64,000 nt of DNA from Sisyra terminalis (taxonomy: Eukaryota > Arthropoda > Insecta > Neuroptera > Sisyridae): NCBI GenBank assembly GCA_958496175.1, contig OY292275.1, positions 38,579,701 through 38,643,700 on the forward strand, read 5' to 3'. The notes beneath the pieces were generated by a model. The model was given only the letters and a program-made list of their open reading frames with translations, did no database searches and was not told where the DNA came from. A program made the position numbers and the translations under genes. Positions 23,187 through 39,344 of this stretch are shown piece after piece (positions within the stretch are counted from its first letter, which is position 1; each line of letters starts with the position of its first letter).

Positions 23187-26100
23187 TTAATTTATAAAAA
23201 ATAATAGTTTATTTGAGGATTCCTGTCACAATCTCCAAAATGAAATATTTCTGCTGAGTTCATTTTCATGCATGTTCACTCGGCATATATATGAGAAAGA
23301 GATACACTAAGAAGCGAAATCGTTATGCTTTGTCACTTTGCATTGATGAATGCAAGAATGGAGGATGCAAAACTAAGGCATGCGCAAAAATACTCCATAC
23401 TAACGGGTGTTTGATTGAATTGGTAAATTTACGATGGATTTTTTTGATAAATTATCTTATTATGAGGGATAAACCATGTTTTTTGTTATTATTATGATTT
23501 TAGTTTTTGTGTAAATGTTTTAATGAATAATACTTAAAATCACACTGTCTTTTTTATTTATAGAGATATTTCATTTATTAAGGGTGGTATATACTAAATA
23601 CATACCCATCGGCTTATGTGAGGCTTAATTTCACGTTGAATAGTTTTCTAGCAATTAACTAATTACAATTCATGATTAAAGCTAAATCATATAGAAGGCA
23701 AAAATAGTTTTTCAAAAAATTTCTGCAAAAATGTTAAATTTTCCTATCATTTGATATTTTTTTAAATGTGATTATCTTATGTTACTTATTATACAATAGC
23801 GGATATAGCGGATATTTTCATACATTAATTAAAATTTAATTTGCTTTTATAGTCAATCAAAGCAAATAGTTGACGACAATAATTCTTATAAGAGTTATAT
23901 TGAATCTGAAAGAAAAAGGAGATTACATTTTTTATTTGAATTTCTTTAATTTCATTAATTTCTTTGATTATAAAAAATTTTTCTCCGTTATTTAGTGAGA
24001 AAATATTTTTTGAAAAGATACAGTTTTCGAGTTAAATTAAATTTACTTTGAAAACCTTTAGTTTCTTAATAAAAGAAAAATGTTTTCCAATTCAAACTTT
24101 ACATTTTTTTGGCATAACTTCAAATGTTTGATCAATCAGTGTTTATATTATAGATTTTTTCATTAAAAATAGAACCGAAATAACTCTTGAAAACCATTCT
24201 TTTCTATATGAATAAAATTCATTAATAGACTATATGGTAGTAATGAAGATGTTTATGTTAAAGATTTTGAAGTATTTTATGATCTAAGGTAGAAAATATT
24301 GTTTTAGTATTTGTTCAATTCCATTTATCAGTCTTTATTATACTTATAAATAAATTTAATGTTCGTTTGTTCAAATCGCAAATCTTCTAAAATTCTCAAT
24401 CGATCGTTTTGAAACCGGTAGTCAACGTTTTATTCATATACTCAATAGAGTTTCACATCAACAGGTATAGCGAAGGATGCTGCGGATTGTCATGGCAAGT
24501 TTAACTGAAAATTGTATATTTTGAAGGTAAATTGCAGTAGGTTCATTGTGTTATTCATCAACTGATAAACTAATTCAAGTATGAACCAGAATGTTTCAAC
24601 GAAAAGGAATAACGTCCCAGACAAATGAATGTGATAGGTTTAAAGTGAAACGCACCTGTGTATAACTGGAACCAGCTGAGCCGGGTAAATTTGATTAATT
24701 AAAAAGAAAAAGATTCAACACACAAATATAAATTGAACTACAAAAAGTATGCCCCATCTTTAGTTCTATCTAAATATGTCCAAATAAAGTATCCGTCCAT
24801 AAAGTATCGTACATAATTCTTCAAATCAAATCCAACAAGGATATTAATAATAAACGGATTTTACAATGAAAATAAAAATACTAATAATGCTCAAGGTACT
24901 TAGTTATAATTTATTTTTGTATTGGAAACGAAAACTCAGTCGTAATGAAAAAACCTTTTACAAAATGCTCGTAAATAGATTGCAGCAAAATTCAGAAACT
25001 GTATAATGAAATTTCTAAGAAAGTTCAAACTCAGCTGGAAGCTTTATCCACTCGTGATACCGAATTGGAATAAGACAAATCACATAATTTTAACTTAAAT
25101 CTAAAATTGCCTTTCATCTCCTAAAGTTTCCAAATAGCTATCCCTTTTTAATTGTAGTAGAGGTTTAATGTAAAGCTTGAAAATCTAATTAGAAACAAGC
25201 GGAACTAAATTACACAAGAAATTGCTCCATCATACAAAAGTATAGTAAAATATAGCATGTGATATAAACGAAACTTCTTCTTTGTAGTATGATTTACAGA
25301 AGTACTAAAAGTTTCATTTTTTTTTAATAAATTAAATTTTATTGCTTGTAGTCTGTATTGGTTCTGTACGAATTATTAACGTGCATAATAAATTAGTATT
25401 GACATTAATACATTTGTAAGAGCTATGTAAATCACTCTACGAACAAGCATGCTGTCGTACTGATAATAATGATTGTTGTGATTCATCTACTATTCTGTAA
25501 ATATATGACAGCTGAGAAAGCTGCGGTCAAAATTAGCCTCCAGCGAATTTAAATTTATCCAGCATAAATTCATTTTCCTGTATTGCACAAAGCAATACTA
25601 ATAGATCATCGATAGTCTTTAAGACCTTACTATATTACAATTATTATAACTTCCCCAACAACTCGACCTATAAATTGAACTTATCACGTTATAGATAATC
25701 AATGAACGAATACATCATTTATGTATAACGAGAAATGATAGTTAAATAAAATATTCACGACTAAATAGCATGGTATTTAATAAAGTTTTCCGAGGGAAGT
25801 TTAACGGTAAAGTCAAGCTTATCTCTTCAACATTCTTTGACGTAAGTGCAAAAAAACAAGACAGAAGTTGGTTTGAGTCAATAATTGAGGCTGGTAATCA
25901 ATTATAGTGATTGATGTCTGCACCTGAACACATGATTGTTTTTCTACTCCTTCACAATGTTACAACGTAAACAGGGAATTTTTTGCTTCATTTTTAGATT
26001 CATTATATATAAAGTAATTGATTCATAAAAACAATTTTTATTTTACACTTACATGTGTAGCACAACTTCGTTTCAGTCCTTTTGTGTTGTTTTTACTTGT

Positions 26101-27880
26101 GATACAACCAATTCCGGTTGTGGTAATAAAATAAAGTAATTGCGTCTTTGCTATTGATTTGGCTTTTTATATCGAAAACGATAAATAATTTGAATATAAA
26201 TTGTGCCCTTTTTGGACTGACGTATATAATAATTTTACTACAGTTCAATTCTTCAGTGAAGAATGCTTTGCTCATGGTACGGTTTTATTTTACTTTGGGG
26301 AATAGTCAAGAAAGTTGCAACCTTTAATGAGTGGCAAGTTGATCTTCAAATCGATTGTTAAATCCCAATACGTCTCATTTTTGTTTTCTTTTTCCGTTGA
26401 TTTTTCAGCTTCAGTAAAATTTTTATTAGTACCAATATCAATATTTTAGTGATTTTATGTTTCAGCCATCTAGTTCAACAAATCATACAGTTGTTAGAGC
26501 TTCGACAACAATCAATTTTAGCCACCAAAAAGCAATTTATACAATTTTATATATTTTGGCATTGTTAAAGACCAAATTGTGTAATAGAATTATTACGATT
26601 TATTTAATAAAAATGCTATAAAATCAAATATATCATCATATAAATAAAATACTTATCAATGTTAAAATCAAATAATTTTAAAATACGAGTTTCAGTCTAC
26701 ATTTTTTTATAATTCGTAAAAATGAGACGAAAGAGAAGAAAAAATATTGAATTTATGAAACGACATGTTTGCCGTCGGTTTTTTTACTTTGTAATGGTAC
26801 ATCGTATTGATAACATTCATAAATTTTAGATTCTTTTTCTACAATGAAACATCATATTTTCAGTTTGCATACATTGTGGTTTCTCGAATGTAAATATTTA
26901 CGACCGAATTGGGGGTTTGGGACATTGCAATTTCTGCATTTCAGTTCCATGATTAGTCTTGCTTTTATTTTATCGTTTTTTTTTACTCAGAAACCTAACA
27001 GCTCAATTCATCTGAACCAGTTTCTTCCACCTATTCCTTTACTATTGTGATAAGGAAGACAAACTGGGTTCGTTTCAGGGTATTGTGAAGCAAATAAAAT
27101 TTTATTCTTTGTAAATTCAAAAGGGGTGTGTTTTGACACTTATTGTTCGTACAGTGATAACTTTAAAGTAGCTGTGTTAAATTTTTATACTTCGAGAAAT
27201 GTGCCACCCACATTTTCTACTGTTACATCTTAAAATTCCATGGTAAAAAACTGATAAATCATCCATGTTTTAAATGATAAACGTTTTATATCTTATACCT
27301 AACTTATAACTCAAACCATTACTAGATATGTTTTTCAACATAAAACCGCATGTTCTTTGACCCATATCTCCACTTATTATTTCCTTTTTTTTAAAGATAT
27401 TGTTTCTTATTACATTTTTGTATATAGAGGTATGATATTCGTGTAAGAATTCTCATGTAAACTTCCTCTTACTTTTTTTGTACTCTGAGTACAAGGATAG
27501 GTACATTTTCTGGATACATTTTGATTATTTTCTTCTTGAATAACATATCTATCTCGATATAGCATATCTCCGAAACGATAAATCGTATTATAAGGTTTTA
27601 CATTTGGCTGGAGGTTTTACGTTGTCTTACATTTATAATTTGCTTATATCTGTGACTTCATCTGCATAATTAAGATTTGCTGTTTGGTTTGGTATATGGA
27701 AATTTTTATTGCTCTACAACCATTGGTTCATAAAAAATAGATTTTGAAAAGTTTAATTGACGAAAATAAGTTTGGATTTTTGATTCTGTTTGATTTTTTT
27801 ATTAAAAATTGAAAAATCTCTTTTTTGGTATAAGTACCAATTATGCTTTCATACTTTTATTTTATTTTAACGAAACCCAC
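23187..27880. other. Long AT-rich stretch without recognised genes
   Basis: A 68-codon ORF at 23291-23497 starts basic and has a cysteine cluster (ECKNGGCKTKACAK) before a possible donor, but no family was recognised. Other ORFs (26093-26275, 26844-27050) look like chance. No repeat ends were recognised. Confidence 0.45.
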
Positions 27881-28109
27881 AAAGCCTACTAGTGGTCGAG
27901 TGGTTAAGGCGACCGCTCTAAAACTGGTAGGTAAAGCCTACTGGTGGCCGAGTGATCTAGGTGACTGCTCCAAAACTGGTAGGTAGTGAGTTCGATCCTC
28001 GTATCGTGCAAATTTTCAATATTTCTCGATAAAGGATGTAATTAACCCTAGAGTCGGTAAAAGACTTTAGTAAGTAGTTATAAAGCGACGATAAATAACA
28101 ATAAAAAAG
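27881..28109 (+). mobile_element. tRNA-derived SINE with duplicated head (family copy 5)
   Basis: A 52-bp tRNA-like head, with an A box GGTCGAGTGGTTAAGGC and then AAACTGGTAGGTA, occurs twice in tandem (27881-27932 and from 27933). After it come a B box (GAGTTCGATCCTCG), CAATATTTCTC, the tail AACCCTAGAGTCGGTAAAAG, TTATAAAGCGACGATAAATA and an A-run. It is the best-preserved copy and shows the tRNA origin most clearly. Confidence 0.8.
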
Positions 28110-30339
28110 TTGGCACTTCATTTTTGTTGTAAATATACGTCACCTTTATTTCATATCAAGTGGCAATAATATTTCGCGTGTAATGGCACTATAATTATTA
28201 AATTTGAAATTTCAATGGTTGATAGGGCTAGACGTTTTCTTATACAAACTTTTTCACCCCCTTTCACTCGTGAAGGGGAAAGATTTTCAAAAATCTTTTC
28301 TTATCAAATGCCTATCATATGAGGAATACACTCTCTAAATTTCATTTGCCAGTCAGTTGGGACAATCGATTTTATGAACATATTATAGATTAATAAACCG
28401 ACAATAAATTTTTATTTACAGCTTTATGATTATTACTATATTTTCTTCTTAAGCAACCTTGTGGGATCTATTAACCATAATTTTGCAGTTAAAACATAAA
28501 TAAAAAAAGGATACTATTATATTTGAACCCATTGTATGTTCTTTGTATACAAAGGGTATACGTTAAGCACTCTATCATCAAAAGATATGCAACAATGACT
28601 ATGTATAAAATGTTCATATTTCAAAAAGACAATATTTACACTTTAAATAGTCTACTGTGTTAGTTATTAGTTCAACTAAGAAAATTTAAAGAAACTCAGG
28701 TATTTTATAATTTTTAAAGACCTTTCTAACGATATATCACCGCCTATGTATAGTAAATTGTTTTTTTTCCATCCTTTAGTTTTACGTAGGGGATACTTTT
28801 TCTTATTATTTCTATTTAATAATATATAGAAATGAAAAATTGATTTGTATCTTATTACCAAATTTCATTAAAATCGGGTGTTTCGTTCTTAAGTTTTGAG
28901 AAGGCACCCATACAGAATGCCAAATATTTTAATGAACATTAAATTTGGAATAAGGAGATCTTGAAGCAAAAGTTCACCCTAAAATTGGATTAGAAATTAA
29001 AATGGGTAGATAGACGTAAGAATTTTATTCATAAGTATAGATATAGATTGACATAAAATGTATTTATGCACGTTGTGTTTGGTTTCAAATTGATTGCTGT
29101 AAACTTGGGTACTTACATCGGGATGAAAATTTTGAAACTGAAGAAATTGCGTTGTTTATATTTATTCATTTGGAAGTATTTTTTTTTTTGATCTCTTAAC
29201 AAACAGAACTGATGAAACATAATATGCCCTTTTTTCCTTTCTGTTGTATTAAAATTTTATTTTACTCAATTTGCGAAGGAATTTTTAATAAAAGTTCAAC
29301 TTTAAAAAGTAACGATATACATAAAATAAATAATTTATATATTTTAATTGTTATGCAATCTAATTGCTTTTCTCTTGTATCCATAGTAAATGTCACTGTT
29401 ATTATACTATTTTACTTAGATAAGTAGATTACTTAGATACTATTCTATTTAAAAGGGGCAAATTAACTGCAGCTATTATTATTGGGTTGTTACAGTTAAA
29501 TTTGAATCTTAAGTTGGATTATATGAATAGCTAAACTCTTATCCAATCGATTTCATTCTGCGCCATTGAAGGTTTAATTTCCGTTCTAATTGTTTTTATC
29601 TGCATTTCATTAAAGCTCCGTAAAGGTATTGCTGCATCGTTTATTCACTTCACAGAAATTTTAATTCTCATGAGCTTTTAAAAAGTTTAAAGAATCTCAA
29701 AACAAACTTTTTCCTGAATGTTTTATTTAATCCGATAACAATCTAGTCGATAACGTTCCGTACATGTTTCATAGCTACTTGTTACTAATAGAAACATGCA
29801 ACTGATGAAAATTAAATTATGAACTATGAAAAAAAGTCTAATTTTATTTCTCAATTTAATTTAATATTTTTTACAGATTAGAAAATTTGGTTGTTTTAAT
29901 TAAATAGAAGAAATAGAGTTTTGCATTTAAATATTAAACGAATAAAAAAGTTTTACTAAATTGGTTTTGCTAAATAAAGAGACATAAAAATATAAAAAAG
30001 TATTTATTAAAAAGAGATATATAAATGATATATGATTAGAAAAAGGAATTATTAGGAAAAATAATACATACATACCTACATACTCATGACTAAGACTATA
30101 AAAAGGTTGTAATGATTTACTTCACATATATGTGGAACGTATTTGATTCCCCAACTTAAGATTAACGTTTTCTTCATAAAACATTGCTCGAAAAAAAAGT
30201 ATTAGACTAAAGAAGAATTTAGGAATTTTTTATGAATACTTACTTTAACTAATATTGATTTCTTTTTGCTGTGATATAATATGGCTTTTTCATTCGTTCT
30301 TCTGCCCTACGTCTTAAAAGAACTATTGGGTATTGTGTC
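28110..30339. other. AT-rich sequence, no recognised gene
   Basis: Short ORFs at 28676-28861 (-) and 29212-29427 (+) lack motifs. Nothing else was recognised. Confidence 0.5.
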
Positions 30340-31130
30340 CCAGCTTTGTTTCTAGTTCCAATTGGTCAAGTCTGCTTCTAAGGTAAATTCCAGCAGATAG
30401 CCCATTGAATCTTTATGTGTATTTTCTAACTCATGTCCAGGTAGCTCAAAAATGATTAAATGGCTTTAAGTTATAGCTGGGTAATCAAATAGTACGTAGA
30501 ATTCAGTTTCCTCTTCCCCACCGCATTTGGTGGGTGCACTTACCACAATTTTTATCTTTATAATCTGGAGAAATTTTCGTGAATTGCAGTGTCCTGTTAC
30601 TTCTACCAGCATTCTGATATCCTTCCTTCCTAGATTCTTTTATTAGAAATCTTTTATTATAATCATTCCGAAATTTTTTTATCATAGTCTTTGAGAATGT
30701 GAATTCTGAATAGTTCTTCCACGATTTTATTTCCTCATTTTGAATTTATTTGGCTAATCGATTTAGTGTTGTACACATCGACACATCTATAGCGGGTTTT
30801 GAATCCATCAATATCATAGCTGAGCTTGCAAGCCCATTTTCCTTTTCGTTACCTTTGATACCAGAATATTCTAGCATCCAGATCAGTGTTACTTTCTTGG
30901 ATGTCGCCAACTAGGTGAAAAGTGTTCATCTGGTGGAATTCGATCACTGTAATTGAGGCTTGGCTATCTGGAATGATTCTTATCGTTTCATTGTGATATA
31001 TTCTTTTCATGTTTTCCTGTAGACATGGCGTAGCCTTCTGATTGAAATACTGAAGGTATTTTCCCAGACCTACGACTATTGATTTTTTGGGATTTTCTCT
31101 TCATATTTCAACCCTACCCTATCGTTTGTT
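30340..31130 (-). pseudogene. Non-LTR retrotransposon RNase H domain remnant
   Basis: Minus-strand frames read RIIPDSQASITVI (RNase H SDSQAA motif, near 30950-30980), then IWMLEYSGIKGNEKENGLAS (near 30830-30890). The second matches the WVPGHSGIEGNEKADELA signature of retrotransposon RNase H. A VFQAE-like stretch lies just before it. Frames are broken by stops, so the copy is dead. Its clade is probably that of the fragment at 19630, but it comes from a separate insertion. Confidence 0.65.
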
Positions 31131-32307
31131 TTGGATATGACAGTGAACCATACTACTCGTAAATCACCTAGATTTACTTTATTTTTCTCTAGCTAATCGT
31201 TTCTTTGACTTATTATATTTAAGTCTCGAAAGGCATTTTTAAAACTTCAATTGGTTTTCATGTAGCCCTGTATCATTCAGAAGTACAGATTATCAATTAC
31301 ATGGTTTATTTTGTTGTATCCTATATTTGGGTTTTTTGGGTCTCCATATGTTGGTTTGTATGATAATATATAATAAAAATTAGATAGGTTAATCAAGTTT
31401 GAAAATTCTTTTAACTTTAAACACTAAGTATTACTTTAAAGCTTACTTATTTAGATCTTTGTGTAAATTGCTTTCTAAAATCCTTACTTATTATTTCCAA
31501 GTTTCACATTAACAAAACAACTGCTTTCGTTAAGTAATAGATTGACCAATAAAATATATTCCAGTATGTCAAAAACTTAATGAGTCCTTGGTAATTAGTG
31601 CTATTGTTGGTTTACAAAAACCATTTGCGTACATTAAAATAAATAGGGATGTCATATTGCGTGACAGTATGTTGTATCTAATTTGCCAAAATGGAGCACG
31701 AGGAAAAAGCTAACTAAAACCCTAAAACTTAACATGACATGCATCATGAAATTTTCTCCGCTAACATAAAGTTTAAAAGTTTTGTCATTAGAATTTCAAC
31801 TAGAATGTATGAATATTTATCTTCCTACATAAATTGGGTGAACTAAAGAAAACTTCCAAGAAACTAACCATATGTACTTTTCACAATATCAAGCTTATGG
31901 TATAGATTATTGCGTTTGTAAGAAATGCGTAACTTACAGATTATGATTTGATTACAATTTATTGGGCTGTAACTTTAATGTGAACAAGACCTACGTTTAT
32001 TTTCTTATTTACTTTTCTTTTCTTTTTTGGTTATACTAGTTTTAGATTAACAAAATGCTATTTACAGTACATTAGAATATAATTTAAATACCTAATGATT
32101 CAGACAATCGATTACTTTAGATTATTAAAACATTGAGAAGGATTTTTTGTATTTATTTTAACGTCAATCGGTTTAATTGTCATTCGTATTTTTAAAACTA
32201 ATTTAGATGTAAATTCAAGTAAGACATACCATAATGAAAGGTTTGCTTTTTTCAATAATTCATTCTAATGATTATCTTATTTTTGAAGTTTTTTAAATCT
32301 CTGATCA
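31131..32307. other. AT-rich sequence, nothing recognised
   Basis: Possibly further decayed retrotransposon up to about 31350. Otherwise featureless. Confidence 0.4.
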
Positions 32308-32315
32308 CTTTAAAA

Positions 32316-34914
<2,599 letters not shown>

Positions 34915-34922
34915 CTTTAAAA

Positions 34923-36614
34923 ATACATTTTAGTTTGTATGTAGTCTTGTGTAGGTTTATTTATTTTGGATATATCAATCAAAAGAGCTTTCAATAAAAG
35001 TTAGCTTTCAAAAGTGTACTCGCCAATTTTCTTTTTAGGTTGATGTTAAGTGTTTTTAAAGAAAGTTAGCAAATATGTTGGATTTGTGCCCAAAAACAAA
35101 TATCTCCAATTTTCTTGAAATTAGAGGTCAAGTATGCGACATGCAAAGTGAAGAATGATTTATTGAAACTAATTGAGTGAGAAAATTCTCCTTGTTGTAT
35201 TATTTAAGTTTATTAAAATCAAAACTTTTCTTTGTCATGTTTTAGATGCAATGCATTCATGTTGCTTTCAATAGTGCGTGATTTAAACCAAATACTGGCA
35301 TTGAGTTGCTTTACGATGAATATCATATTTTTAAATAGTTTTAGCATTTCTATTCCTCATAAGTACAAGTGTTCTTCATTTTAATTAAAATCTCCAATGC
35401 ATGTCCATGAAACATTATTCACTACCATTTTAATTAGTGCTTACTTTTTGTGGCATCAGAAATTCATTTTGATTTTTCTCATCATTTAACTTCTATATGT
35501 AGGTACAATATTATTGTAGGAACTCACATTTTACATATTTAGACATAACTAACTACACACCTGTTAAAATTTAAATCTACAATTTTAAAAATTAATGATA
35601 ATTAGACTAAAGAAGGTCTAACTTTTGTAAACAGAATAAAAATGTGCCATTTGTCTATGAATAAAATTCAAATGAAAAGCATTAATATCATGGAAATTTA
35701 CAAGTATGGTTTTTATATAAAATTTGGGAAATTTAAAAAATTTACATTTTTATAATTTACCTGTAGTTATCAAGGCTATAAGGTGTTAAAAGTGTTATTC
35801 TTCATAATTTGTTTACATCAGTTTTGTCATTTGTAAATTAAACCATTATTAAATAGAATCATTCAAAAATTAAGGTTGTTACAATAGTTTACAATACCCT
35901 TGAATGAGGAAACGATGTAAATTCATTAAAGTGGCAAATTCATTAATGACAAATAACTGAATTTTAAAAAAATTGTTGAAACTTACTAATAAAAGGTCCG
36001 GAAAGTAATGTTGTTGATTAACATAAAATTAAAACACAAAATTGTGAAACATGTTTTAATTTTAAATCAATGATCAGCCTCAATAGCATCAACCTTTTGA
36101 CATTTAGTGTTCCAATTTTTAATGTTAAATTATTAAAAAACAATTGATTATCAATAAAAATATATTAAAATCATATTTTGAACATTATTTAAGCGTTTAT
36201 CATCAAATTTGAATGATTATAAGATAATATTATTTATTTTACTATAAGACAATATGGCCCACCCGTAATGAATTAATTTGTTCCTGGGTTGTTTTTTTTA
36301 TGCATTATTTAGTTGCACAACAAAATTTGTAAAAGTTTCTCAAAATTACTTCTTTGATCGACCATTTTATTGTTTATAGTTTTTTTTTAGTCTTGGTTGG
36401 TACGAGTTGGAGAACTTACAATTATTAAATTTGTACTTTGAGAAACTCATTTGGCATTAATGAATATCTACTGCACTTAAATCTGGGGTCGTCAATTAGT
36501 TTTTCTCAGAGTTCGTTTTAAGAAATGAAATGATCATAGCGGTTCGTGCAATATTTTATAGAAAAAAATATTTATTAAAGAAATATAATTATGGAATTAT
36601 CAAAGGGTTTTTTT
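34923..36614. other. AT-rich sequence, no recognised gene
   Basis: Near 35995 there is AAAAGGTCCGGAAAGTAATG followed by a slightly GC-richer stretch, which may be the end of an old DNA transposon, but no partner end was found. Confidence 0.4.
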
Positions 36615-37450
36615 TTACATATCAATGAGAAAAATGATTTTTTTTTTGTTGCGGACTATCCATCTGAAGTTTGGAGTAAAATTGGTGCAAGCTTTTGACA
36701 TTAAATCCTGGAGATGTTCACCATTAATTCCAGAGCAAAATTTATTCTTAACGAAGTTCATCTTCGAAAATACTCCTTCACAAATATATATTGACCCAAA
36801 CAAAGTAAGAAGTTTTAAAACTATTTTTTATAGTTTCGGATATTTATTACCATACACAAGTTTTATCTAGAACTTTTCACTGAAAACTTACGCATGTTTG
36901 TGTTTTAAAACTGCGTTTTCTTGGAAATCGATCATTTTTATCTGCAGAGTAATTTTATCACTCCCGAAAACAATTGCAGCTTCATTGCTCCATTCACCAA
37001 TCAGAAAGTAAATGCCGCTGATGATTTCTATAACATTCTCAATTTTCTTAAAGTCTGCGAATCTTTTTTAATTTCCGATTTAAGATCCGTAATGAACGTC
37101 TTGTATTGACCGATGTCAATCTCGTTATCAGTGCTGACTATTTTATTTAAATTGAGGAAGTGTAAGCATTCATTACCAATATCATTAAGAAAAAGAACGA
37201 GTTTTCGCGAAAAACTTTTTACTTCTGGCAGAGCTACCATTCAAGCTTTCCCTTGCCTTTAAGTTTATGGATTAGGTATGTTTAAAAATATCCGTGAAAA
37301 AAGCGATGGCAGCTACATTTTCTTTTTCGATTAGATAACTTAAGTAGGCGTTTGCTAAAGTCAGATCACTGTTGAAAAAAAAAGGTCTTCAAGTGTTCTA
37401 AAATGCTGAAGAATTATTCTAAAACGCAGCCGTTACTTAACTACTTCACA
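36615..37450 (-). pseudogene. Broken hAT transposase (C-terminal half)
   Basis: On the minus strand, frames give VKSFSRKLVLFLNDIGNE, DIGQYKTFITDLKSEI and finally FGSIYICEGVFSKMNFVK with GEHLQDLMSKA. This is the standard order at the end of GTF2IRD2/ZBED-like hAT transposases (LQGK and FRRKL region, then the dimerisation domain with FGSTYxCExxFSxM and EHL). Several stops and frame changes separate the pieces. It differs from the intact element at 32316 and is an older, distinct family. Terminal repeats were not found. Confidence 0.65.
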
Positions 37451-39184
37451 TTATTATGCAACAGTTGGTCGTCATATTGTAGGTACATTAATTTCGTCAA
37501 GAAATGATTTTTATTAAATTACGTACTCTGTAAGGCAAGTTGTGTTCTCCCGATGCGGATAAACATTGAAAATATTTTTGGTAGCAGCTTTTCGTTACTA
37601 TCCTGTAAAACTTGAATAGCATACAATATTTAATTTGTATTCCTTCGGACATTTGCTAATCAATTTCAATATAAATATCAAAATAGTAAATGCTATAAAT
37701 TTTTTACGAGTTCACAAGTCATTCTAATCAAAATCCATTAATATGTCTTTAAAATAACTTACAAGCCTATACATGGCAATTTTACTTCAAAATTTAAAAA
37801 ATGATCATTGCTAAAATTTTATTTTTTATTTTACCAAGATACATGTGCACTAATGCATACTAATACATGTTAATGCATGTATAAACAAAGTATGCACCTA
37901 TAGAGGAGATTTTAGAGAGCAAATGATTTAAATTTTGATTAAATTGCATATTTGAGTGAAAATATCAGTTAAATTCTATGAAACATTTCAACATAAGTTT
38001 TAAATATTTTGAAACTTTTCCGTACACAATTTTCAAATTCCTCATTATTGTTTAAATAAAATTTACCAAAAATAAAAAAATGGCGATGTTGTTATTCATA
38101 ATAATATATCAAATTAACCATTAAAAACGTTTAAAATTGTCACATTTTAAAATCGAAAGTTATTTTTAAATTTCGAGGAAATTCATTTGAGGGAATACTT
38201 TTATGGGGTCCAGGAAAGCTGGCATCGGGCGTTGATATCACTAAAGGGAGTTTTTTTTTCCTTTTTTTAGGTTGTAGATGCACAATATGAGCACAATTCC
38301 AAAAAATGCTTGGTAACTATCTACAATTTATAGTTATATATAGTACACAGTATATTTAGATACATAATATACAGTATATACTAATATACTGAATTCAACT
38401 TAAGACTGTTGAATTCTCGAGTTAGCATATATTTTGGCGGTTCTGGCTTCACAAAAAGTAAATATTTAAGTTGTGGCTCCATGGTTGCGAGATTTGATTA
38501 TCATATAAATAGGGATCTTACGATTATATCCCATCACGCATTTCCTTTATAACTCTTAAATATTCGAATGCTTTATCTTATGTTTTTTTGGAAATTTTGG
38601 TATTTTCATAATTATAAAGGAAACTAGGGTATCCTTTTTATATCTTTAATATCAATTATTACAAAAATAAGTATTCTTAATAAAAACAGCATCAATTCAA
38701 TGTAATTGTTGTGCAATTTCAGAAAAAAAAAATACGTGAATGTTTGCTTATAAAATGTAAATAATAATTAAATATTGCCGTATTTGTTTTTAAAAATTGA
38801 ACATGGTACCTTTTATGGTGAAATAACATATGCAAATACGAGACTCCTCTTTCAATTTTCAATGTTGATATTTATAAGCAAGTAACATTGTGAAATTTTT
38901 ATTTTGATATAACGGCGTTAATTAAAAACTTGATCAAAAACAATATAGATGTAAATAAAGTGAAATTACACTCGACCTTTGTCAATAAATAAAAATTGCT
39001 TGAAAATATGATTAAATTCTCAACATGACATTTTAATTGCAGGTTTCTTTTTTATATACATAGTGGCGAACAAGTTGGTCGTTGTTATTTTTGCATAAGT
39101 TGAAAAGAAATATGTTTTTTTCTTATTATGAATAATTAATCGTTTGTAATTGTGTTTTAATTTGTCTTTTTTGATTTGTTGCAG
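37451..39184. other. AT-rich sequence upstream of the rutabaga coding exon
   Basis: Contains TA-rich simple sequence near 38330-38400. The last bases (TTTTTTGATTTGTTGCAG, ending 39184) form a strong acceptor, so this is probably intron of the rutabaga 5' UTR. No upstream leader exon was recognised. Confidence 0.5.
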
Positions 39185-39188
39185 AACA

Positions 39189-39308
39189 ATGGACGTTGAG
39201 TGTTTGATTCACGATAAAGAGTTGCCGATGGAATCCGTCGAAATGATGTTTTTAAAAAATTCAAACGAAAAATCGTTTGAGTCTTTGAGGGGCCGATGCG
39301 ACTGGTGA
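39189..39308 (+). other. Upstream ORF in the rutabaga leader, 39 codons
   Basis: The leader exon probably starts at 39185, after the acceptor. It contains an ATG at 39189 that opens a 39-codon frame (MDVECLIHDKELPMESVEMM at its start) and stops at TGA 39306-39308, 36 nt before the main ATG. It is in frame with the main ORF but separated by that stop and a further in-frame TGA at 39333. Such uORFs commonly lower translation of the main ORF; whether this one is translated is unknown. Confidence 0.5.
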
Positions 39309-39344
39309 TCGAGAAGTATTCTGTGCGCGGGTTGATTCTCTGTA

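Noticed and set aside
38330..38400. TA-rich run resembling a regulatory or origin element
   Set aside because: Ordinary AT-rich simple sequence in a very AT-rich genome.
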